Below, piece after piece: positions 14,633 through 18,999 of a DNA stretch of 18,999 nucleotides. The DNA comes from CAZSVI01 sp964610205 (GTDB lineage: Bacteria > Bacillota > Clostridia > DSM-8532), in NCBI GenBank assembly GCA_964610205.1, contig CAZSVI010000075.1, positions 1 through 18,999 of the forward strand, read 5' to 3'. Numbering within the stretch: position 1 is the first letter of the stretch; each line of letters opens with the position of its first letter. Below the pieces are notes generated by a model. That model did not search any database and was not told the DNA's origin. It was given only the letters and a program-made list of their open reading frames with translations. The translations under genes and the position numbers were made by a program.

Positions 14633-16027
14633 ATGATGGATAGAGTAGAGATCAGACGTCTATTTAAGGATACGTCCGAATATGTGAAGCAGGAACAGTT
14701 TATTTGCGGATGGGTTCGTACTATCCGTGTATCCAAAGCATTTGGATTTATTGAGTTAAACGACGGTTCCTGTTTTCAAAACCTTCAGATTGTATTTGAA
14801 AATGCACTTCCCAATTTTGATGAAATTTCCAGATTGAATGTTGGAAGCAGTATACATGTAACAGGAATTTTGGTTGAAACACCTGAAGCCAAACAGCCGT
14901 TTGAGGTCAAGGCAACAAAGATTGGGATTGAAGGAGCATCCACTCCCGAATACCCGCTTCAAAAGAAACGGCATACCTTTGAATACTTAAGAACCATTGC
15001 TCATTTAAGACCGAGAACCAATACATTTTCAGCTGTTTTCAGAGTCCGTTCCCTGCTTGCCCATGCCATTCATAAATTTTTTCAGGAAAACGGATTCGTT
15101 TATGTCCATACTCCGATCATTACCGGCAGTGACTGTGAAGGCGCCGGTGAAATGTTCAGGGTAACCACTCTCGATATGGATAACCTTCCCAGAGACGAAA
15201 AGGGAGCGGTGGATTTCTCACAGGATTTCTTCGGTAAGGGGACGAACCTTACGGTCAGCGGACAACTGGCCGGTGAAACTTATTGCATGGCTTTTGGTAA
15301 AATATATACATTCGGTCCGACCTTCCGGGCGGAAAACAGTAATACGGCCCGTCATGCCGCAGAATTCTGGATGATTGAACCGGAAATTGCCTTTGCTGAT
15401 TTATATGATGATATGCGGCTTGCGGAAGCCATGCTGAAATATGTAATACAGGATGTAATGGAAAATGCGGAAGCGGATATGGATTTCTTTAACCGGTTCG
15501 TGGACAAGGAGTTGTTTGAAAGACTCCTGCATGTCAGAACGGCAAGCTTTGAACACATTACCTATACGGAAGCGATCAAACAGCTTCAAAAGGTTTCGCA
15601 TCAATTTCAGTACCCCGTGTCCTGGGGATCCGATTTGCAGACCGAGCATGAACGGTATCTGACCGAACAATACTTTAAAAAGCCCCTTTTTGTTACGGAC
15701 TACCCAAAAGATATAAAAGCCTTCTATATGCGTTTGAATGAAGATGAAAAAACAGTTGCAGCAATGGATTTGCTAGTGCCGGGTGTCGGTGAGATAATAG
15801 GAGGCAGCCAGCGTGAGGAGCGCATGGAAGTCCTTGAAAGAAGGATTAAGGACATGGGCCTTTGTATGGATGATTATTGGTGGTATATGGAGCTTCGCAA
15901 ATACGGAGGTACGAAACACGCAGGTTTTGGCCTCGGGTTTGAACGTGCTTTGATGTACATTACAGGTATACAGAATATCCGTGATGTGATCCCATTTCCC
16001 CGTACGGTAAATCACGCCGAATTTTAA
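14633..16027 (+). CDS. asnS: Asparaginyl-tRNA synthetase
   Basis: Class IIb aminoacyl-tRNA synthetase charging tRNA-Asn with asparagine. The N-terminal OB-fold anticodon-binding domain covers about residues 15-105 (FICGWVRTIRVSKAFGFIEL). The catalytic domain has motif 2 as GPTFRAENSNTARHAAEFWM, and motif 3 within GFGLGFERALMYITG. The end IRDVIPFPRTVNHAEF is the family's typical C-terminus. Length (464 residues) matches bacterial AsnRS. AGGAG at 14623-14627 serves either ATG 14633 or the adjoining ATG 14636. No T-box leader was recognised upstream; the region holds the palindrome cluster instead. AsnRS next to a radical SAM aminomutase and dapL has no obvious pathway meaning. Confidence 0.95.
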   Translation: MMDRVEIRRLFKDTSEYVKQEQFICGWVRTIRVSKAFGFIELNDGSCFQNLQIVFENALPNFDEISRLNVGSSIHVTGILVETPEAKQPFEVKATKIGIEGASTPEYPLQKKRHTFEYLRTIAHLRPRTNTFSAVFRVRSLLAHAIHKFFQENGFVYVHTPIITGSDCEGAGEMFRVTTLDMDNLPRDEKGAVDFSQDFFGKGTNLTVSGQLAGETYCMAFGKIYTFGPTFRAENSNTARHAAEFWMIEPEIAFADLYDDMRLAEAMLKYVIQDVMENAEADMDFFNRFVDKELFERLLHVRTASFEHITYTEAIKQLQKVSHQFQYPVSWGSDLQTEHERYLTEQYFKKPLFVTDYPKDIKAFYMRLNEDEKTVAAMDLLVPGVGEIIGGSQREERMEVLERRIKDMGLCMDDYWWYMELRKYGGTKHAGFGLGFERALMYITGIQNIRDVIPFPRTVNHAEF

Positions 16028-16059
16028 CCGGATGAATTGAGATAAGGTATAAAAGCCGT

Positions 16060-16087
16060 AAAAAAGTAGTTTACATACTACTTTTTT
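16060..16087. terminator. Rho-independent terminator after asnS
   Basis: AAAAAAGTAGT (16060-16070), loop TTACAT, ACTACTTTTTT (16077-16087): a perfect 11-bp stem with T and A runs on both sides, so it could work in both directions. It lies 33 bases after the asnS stop and abuts the dapL promoter. Confidence 0.85.
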
Positions 16088-16088
16088 A

Positions 16089-16117
16089 TTGCCATGTAAT
16101 ACATCCCGCGTTATAAT
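16089..16117 (+). promoter_or_regulatory. Sigma-70/SigA-type promoter for dapL
   Basis: TTGCCA (16089-16094), 17-base spacer, perfect TATAAT (16112-16117). Transcription would begin near 16124, leaving an ~80-base 5' UTR before the dapL ATG. The -35 starts directly after the asnS terminator. Confidence 0.75.
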
Positions 16118-16202
16118 AGACATCATATTAAGGTTAATGAAACTGAGATGTTTTTCATATTCATTTCTTTTATTAAAAACCGCTATAAAATGGAGGACAG
16201 TT

Positions 16203-17438
16203 ATGGTTAATTTGAATGAAAATTATTTAAAACTTCCCGGCAATTATTTGTTTGCGGAAATTGCCCGGAGGGTTAAGGATTTTAAAAAAGAAAAGCCCGG
16301 TGTGGATATCATTTCGCTGGGCATTGGTGACGTAACCAAACCGCTGGTACCGGTGGTTGTTAAAGCGCTCCATAAAGCTGTGGATGAGATGTCTGAGGCC
16401 GAAACATTCAGAGGCTATGGTCCTGAACAGGGGTATGATTTTCTGGCGAACAAAATTATAAATCATGATTTTAACACCCGTGGAGTTGAATTGTCCAGGG
16501 ACGAAGTTTTCATCAGTGACGGTGCGAAAAGTGATACAGGGAATATACAGGAGATATTTGGCCTTGACAATAGCATTGCCGTCACCGATCCGGTTTATCC
16601 CGTATATGTGGACAGCAATGCGATGGCAGGAAGGACAGGGGATTACGATATATCAACGGGAAAATGGACAAAGCTTGTTTATCTTCCCTGCAGCGCTGAA
16701 AACGGGTTTGTTCCGGCATTGCCCGAAAAGAAAGCCGATATTATCTATTTGTGTTATCCGAACAATCCCACAGGAACCACTTTAAATAAGGAACAGTTGC
16801 AGCTCTGGGTGGATTACGCCAGGGAAAATAAATCCGTCATTCTTTTTGATGCGGCGTATGAGGCTTATATTCAGGAAGACGGCATTCCGCACAGTATCTA
16901 TGAAATTGACGGGGCAAAAGAGGTTGCCGTTGAATTCAGAAGCTTTTCAAAGAGCGCGGCTTTTACCGGCACACGATGTGCTTATGCGGTAGTTCCAAAG
17001 AGCCTTAAAGCTTATACCCGATCAGGGGAAGCGATTGATGTAAACCGGCTCTGGAACAGAAGACAAACCACAAAGTTTAACGGCACGCCATATATTATAC
17101 AAAGGGGTGCAGAAGCCGTATATTCACAGGAGGGTCAGCGTCAGATCCGTGAAGTCATTGCATTTTATATGGAGAACGCCCGGATCATCCGGGAGGGGTT
17201 AACCGAAATGGGGATGACAGTTTTTGGCGGAATAAACGCGCCTTACATCTGGCTTAAAATACCCGAAGGTTATAATTCATGGCAGTTTTTTGACAGGCTT
17301 CTTCATGAAGTGTTTGTTGCAGGCACACCAGGAGTAGGCTTTGGGCCAAGCGGACAGGGGTATTTCAGGCTGACTGCCTTCGGTAGCCGTGAAAACACAC
17401 GAAAGGCGATTGAACGGGTTAAGAGTTTAAAATTCTAA
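16203..17438 (+). CDS. dapL: LL-diaminopimelate aminotransferase
   Basis: PLP enzyme converting tetrahydrodipicolinate plus glutamate to LL-diaminopimelate, the one-step route to cell-wall DAP and lysine. The ATG at 16203 has TGGAGG at 16191-16196 and gives 411 residues, the usual DapL length; an earlier in-frame ATG at 16089 falls inside the promoter and is rejected. The N-terminus (NENYLKLPGNYLFAEIARRV) and ISLGIGDVTKPL are characteristic. Other fold-type-I landmarks are YPNNPTGTTLN, the substrate/PLP Asp in FDAAYEAYI, and the Schiff-base Lys250 in RSFSKSAAFTGTRCAY. It has its own promoter and appears monocistronic. Confidence 0.95.
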   Translation: MVNLNENYLKLPGNYLFAEIARRVKDFKKEKPGVDIISLGIGDVTKPLVPVVVKALHKAVDEMSEAETFRGYGPEQGYDFLANKIINHDFNTRGVELSRDEVFISDGAKSDTGNIQEIFGLDNSIAVTDPVYPVYVDSNAMAGRTGDYDISTGKWTKLVYLPCSAENGFVPALPEKKADIIYLCYPNNPTGTTLNKEQLQLWVDYARENKSVILFDAAYEAYIQEDGIPHSIYEIDGAKEVAVEFRSFSKSAAFTGTRCAYAVVPKSLKAYTRSGEAIDVNRLWNRRQTTKFNGTPYIIQRGAEAVYSQEGQRQIREVIAFYMENARIIREGLTEMGMTVFGGINAPYIWLKIPEGYNSWQFFDRLLHEVFVAGTPGVGFGPSGQGYFRLTAFGSRENTRKAIERVKSLKF

Positions 17439-17480
17439 TCCGGTCATACTATATAAACCCTGCTGTATGCAAAACTCTGG

Positions 17481-17509
17481 TTGCAAAAAGTGGGAATATA
17501 TGCTATTAT
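17481..17509 (+). promoter_or_regulatory. Promoter for the attenuator leader and S4-domain gene
   Basis: TTGCAA (17481-17486), 17-base spacer, TATTAT (17504-17509). Transcription would start near 17516, about 445 bases before the S4-domain gene, producing a long leader. Confidence 0.65.
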
Positions 17510-17541
17510 TCTATTAAAAAAGATAAAAGTGAGGTAATCCA

Positions 17542-17559
17542 ATGCCAGCTAATGCTTAA
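17542..17559 (+). CDS. Leader peptide 1, MPANA
   Basis: Five codons, ATG CCA GCT AAT GCT, then TAA, with GTGAGGT six bases upstream and about 26 bases after the predicted transcription start. Its start region aligns with leader ORF 2 (ATGCC-AGCTAA in both, one codon missing here), so the two are probably duplicates. A regulatory role through ribosome stalling is inferred; the peptide is likely not functional as a protein. Confidence 0.5.
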   Translation: MPANA

Positions 17560-17730
17560 CTTGAAGCAATTGAATATTAACTAAATGATGCGAACTCTAT
17601 GATCTGTTGAAGGTCTTGTTGTCGTATCCTTTGGTTGAATCATGTTAAGAATAGCGGTACTGCAATCTTACTTTAATTTTAAATGTGTCTAATACCTACA
17701 TGCGTTGGTAGTAGAATAGGTGAAGAGTTG

Positions 17731-17754
17731 CCGTGCTTAACTGCACGGTTTTTT
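17731..17754 (+). terminator. Intrinsic terminator 1 in the leader (attenuator)
   Basis: CCGTGC (17731-17736), loop TTAACT, GCACGG (17743-17748), then TTTTTT and further T-rich DNA. It lies inside the leader, downstream of leader ORF 1 and upstream of the S4-domain gene, so it would cut off expression unless bypassed. Confidence 0.8.
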
Positions 17755-17800
17755 ATTGTTTTTTATCACCATATGTATTATGTAGAAAAACTCATATTTT

Positions 17801-17845
17801 GAGCTGAAAGAAAATTGCTTTTGCTATTTACTTTCAGCTCTTTTT
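17801..17845 (+). terminator. Intrinsic terminator 2 in the leader (attenuator)
   Basis: GAGCTGAAAG (17801-17810) and its perfect complement CTTTCAGCTC (17831-17840) across a 20-base loop, followed by TTTTT. It comes 46 bases after terminator 1, and no gene lies between the two. Confidence 0.8.
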
Positions 17846-17876
17846 ATTGAGTGGTTTGAAGAAAGGAGGTATCTGT

Positions 17877-17912
17877 ATGCCTGCAGCTAACCTGTCATAC
17901 CTGATGAAATAG
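17877..17912 (+). CDS. Leader peptide 2, MPAANLSYLMK
   Basis: Eleven codons ending in TAG, with GAAAGGAGG at 17861-17869, the strongest ribosome binding site in this region. It ends eight bases or fewer before the hairpin that precedes the S4-domain gene. A ribosome paused in it would cover that hairpin's 5' arm and free the gene's Shine-Dalgarno, as in erm-type leader peptides. It shares its MPA(A)N beginning with leader peptide 1. Confidence 0.55.
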   Translation: MPAANLSYLMK

Positions 17913-17914
17913 CA

Positions 17915-17960
17915 GGGGTGGACAGTAAACGTTCCTCCCCAAAATACAGGAGGGCGGGAA
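17915..17960 (+). promoter_or_regulatory. Alternative hairpins able to mask the S4-gene Shine-Dalgarno
   Basis: GGGGtGGA (from 17915) pairs with TCCtCCCC (17933-17940). The same downstream strand, GTTCCTCCCC (17931-17940), can instead pair with GGGCGGGAAC (17952-17961), next to and partly overlapping the AGGAGGG ribosome binding site at 17948-17954. The two helices are mutually exclusive, so translation of leader ORF 2 could decide which one forms. Confidence 0.5.
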
Positions 17961-17961
17961 C

Positions 17962-18462
17962 ATGTCAAAGATGACATATAAATGGATATTGAATGATACT
18001 TCAAATGATAGCTCCGTTGTGAGATATTGTCATAACTGTGGCAGAAAGATGAGTTTCAGAGACACTAAGAAAAGAAGGCGTAACGTCAATGGTAAAACAA
18101 TATTTGAATATGCCATATATAAATGTGAAAAAGATCATACATGGAACTTATTGGTGAACACATATAAGGCGGTAAAAAATATGGAGCTTCCTCAATTGGA
18201 AGACCGGATCCCCGAAATGTGCAACTTAGATATTATTAGTTTAAAAGAACACATAAATCAAGGGATCAGAGAAATTGTGATTTTTTTGGAAGAGGTAACC
18301 GGGAAGTGGAGAATTGATAAGCTGCTGGGGGATAGGATTCAGGACGTGAGCAGGACGAAGGTTTGTGAACTTATCCGTCAAGGGAGAGTACTACTTGATG
18401 GAAAAGATGTAAAACCAGATGTTATTTTAAAAAAGCAGCAGACAATTACCATTATTTGTTGA
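17962..18462 (+). CDS. Zinc-ribbon-like + S4 RNA-binding domain protein of unknown function
   Basis: Small basic cytoplasmic protein of 166 residues; ATG with AGGAGGG seven bases upstream. Residues 21-68 form a putative zinc ribbon: Cys23-x2-Cys26, then Cys55-x3-His59, separated by a Lys/Arg-rich stretch (KKRRR). Residues ~117-163 match an S4 RNA-binding domain (RIDKLLGDRIQDVSRTKVCE, then IRQGRVLLDGKDVKPDVILK). S4 domains occur in ribosomal protein S4, pseudouridine synthases and the ribosome-rescue proteins Hsp15 and RqcP, but I do not recognise this two-part architecture as a named protein. Its attenuator leader implies induction when translation is disturbed, so a role on stalled or drug-bound ribosomes is a reasonable guess. 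It is convergent with the DUF3892-like gene. Confidence 0.82.
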   Translation: MSKMTYKWILNDTSNDSSVVRYCHNCGRKMSFRDTKKRRRNVNGKTIFEYAIYKCEKDHTWNLLVNTYKAVKNMELPQLEDRIPEMCNLDIISLKEHINQGIREIVIFLEEVTGKWRIDKLLGDRIQDVSRTKVCELIRQGRVLLDGKDVKPDVILKKQQTITIIC

Positions 18463-18490
18463 ACCGTTTTCATAAATCTATATATACTCC

Positions 18491-18552
18491 GGGAAATTCG
18501 AGGACATACTATCAAGTAAATATTCAATTCAAGAACCGTCCTTGAATTTCCC
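18491..18552. terminator. Long hairpin between convergent genes
   Basis: GGGAAATTCGAGGA (18491-18504) pairs with TCCTTGAATTTCCC (18539-18552), 14 pairs with one G-U, around a 34-base loop. No T run follows in either direction, so termination is uncertain. A second hairpin, GTGGTCTG (18555-18562) with CAGACCAC (18585-18592), touches the stop codon of the minus-strand gene. Confidence 0.45.
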
Positions 18553-18591
18553 TTGTGGTCTGCATACCTCAGTTTTAGCTGTTACAGACCA

Positions 18592-18825
18592 CTAGAGTAA
18601 TGGTAAATTGTCTAGGTTATCATTTTTCTTATCATTGGGATCACTTCTTAAAAATTCGCGTCCATTTTTTGCACGACCGACATTCACACCTTCAATCCGT
18701 CCTTCATGCACCATGGAGATTGCTTGATCTACGGGATATATATTTCCGTCATCAAGCATAACATCTGTGATATCTCCATCAGGGTTTTTCTTTACCTTTG
18801 TAATTTTAGTAGTAGATTTATCCAT
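18592..18825 (-). CDS. DUF3892-like small protein
   Basis: 77-residue soluble protein of unknown function. The sequence DGDITDVMLDDGNIYPVDQA, then IEGVNVGRAKNGREFLRSDPN and a DNLDNLP ending, resembles the small DUF3892 family found in Firmicutes, from memory. Start ATG at 18825 has GGAGG six or seven bases upstream on the minus strand (TTGGAGGAAGC). The TAG stop at 18592-18594 overlaps the end of the GTGGTCTG hairpin by one base. No function is known to me; it faces the S4-domain gene and shares its 3' region. Confidence 0.75.
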   Translation of the reverse strand: MDKSTTKITKVKKNPDGDITDVMLDDGNIYPVDQAISMVHEGRIEGVNVGRAKNGREFLRSDPNDKKNDNLDNLPLL

Positions 18826-18904
18826 ATAGCTTCCTCCAATCCTTGCAATTTAATAAGTATTTTGCCATTTTACGCTGTGTTTTATGCATAATTTCATGAT
18901 GAAG

Positions 18905-18999
18905 TATGGGAAAATATTCATGAGTTTTTCCATATTCAGCAGAGATCATACCGCGGCAAAGCCGCAAGAATTCAGAACCCAGAATTCAATATTCAGAAT
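18905..18999. repeat. Palindrome- and short-repeat-rich end of the window
   Basis: Contains TATGG-g-AAAA/TTTTCCATA (18905-18934), GCGGC-AAA-GCCGC (18953-18965), and ATTCAGAA-type units repeated about three times at 18969-18999, where GAATTC also recurs. No gene is visible. It looks like dispersed intergenic repeats, cut by the window end. Confidence 0.45.

Larger units (their letters stand above)
17516..17961 (+). promoter_or_regulatory. Long 5' leader with tandem attenuators and two leader ORFs
   Basis: About 445 bases between promoter and gene contain, in order: leader ORF 1 (17542-17559), roughly 170 bases without a recognisable gene, terminator 1 (17731-17754), terminator 2 (17801-17845), a strong ribosome binding site with leader ORF 2 (17877-17912), and a hairpin before the gene's own Shine-Dalgarno. 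GCGGTACTGCAA (about 17656-17667) can partly pair with TTGCCGTGC (17728-17736), the 5' arm of terminator 1, offering an antiterminator. The layout fits translation-dependent attenuation, as upstream of several ribosome-targeting resistance genes. The pairing scheme was drawn by eye only. Confidence 0.6.

Noticed and set aside
15773..16126. 117-codon open frame on the - strand across the asnS end
   Set aside because: Overlaps the conserved asnS C-terminus and the asnS terminator; no ribosome binding site.
17962..18462. Pseudouridine synthase fragment
   Set aside because: Only the S4 module is present; there is no catalytic domain with its Asp motif, and the N-terminal cysteine-containing domain plus an intact start and stop argue for a complete separate protein.

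Overview
The window looks like chromosomal DNA of a low- to mid-GC Firmicute, most likely of class Clostridia. The basis is family-level: strong AGGAGG-type ribosome binding sites, many short palindromes between genes, an LL-diaminopimelate aminotransferase (DapL), a glutamate/lysine 2,3-aminomutase-type radical SAM enzyme, a RpiR regulator and an ECF S component. No rRNA, tRNA or CRISPR array was recognised. The species cannot be named from the sequence.

Left block (1-7370), one collinear + strand operon cut by the window edge: the end of a MalK/UgpC-type ATPase, two MalF/MalG-type permeases, a substrate-binding lipoprotein, a Gfo/Idh/MocA dehydrogenase, an RDD membrane protein and an alkaline-phosphatase-superfamily phosphodiesterase/phosphatase. 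Gene spacing is overlapping or short. The set suggests uptake of a sugar- or cyclitol-like solute, possibly phosphorylated or a phosphodiester, followed by oxidation and phosphoester hydrolysis. The substrate is unknown.

Middle block (7371-10655): a structured, palindrome-rich intergenic stretch, then a RpiR/MurR-type regulator, an AEC-family carrier and an amidohydrolase. It is bracketed by two inverted copies of the same 95-bp repeat (7446-7540 and 10561-10655, 76/95 identical, no gaps). The second copy supplies the last codons of the amidohydrolase.

Third block (10656-12875): an ECF transporter S component and a MocR-type (GntR-aminotransferase) regulator, divergently transcribed, with an operator-like inverted repeat between them. 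The regulator has Thr where the PLP-binding Lys is expected.

Fourth block (13119-17438): a KamA-family radical SAM aminomutase (probably glutamate 2,3-aminomutase), a run of hairpins resembling a small mobile palindromic element in front of asnS, asparaginyl-tRNA synthetase, a clear terminator and promoter, and dapL.

Right end (17439-18999), the most interesting part: a roughly 445-nt leader with a good promoter, two short related leader ORFs (MPANA and MPAANLSYLMK), two intrinsic terminators in tandem and a hairpin able to mask a Shine-Dalgarno. It precedes a small protein with a zinc-ribbon-like N-terminus and a C-terminal S4 RNA-binding domain. This is the architecture of a translation-sensing attenuator, as seen upstream of ribosome-targeting antibiotic-resistance genes, but here it controls a protein whose function I do not recognise. 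A convergent DUF3892-like gene and a repeat-rich tail close the window.
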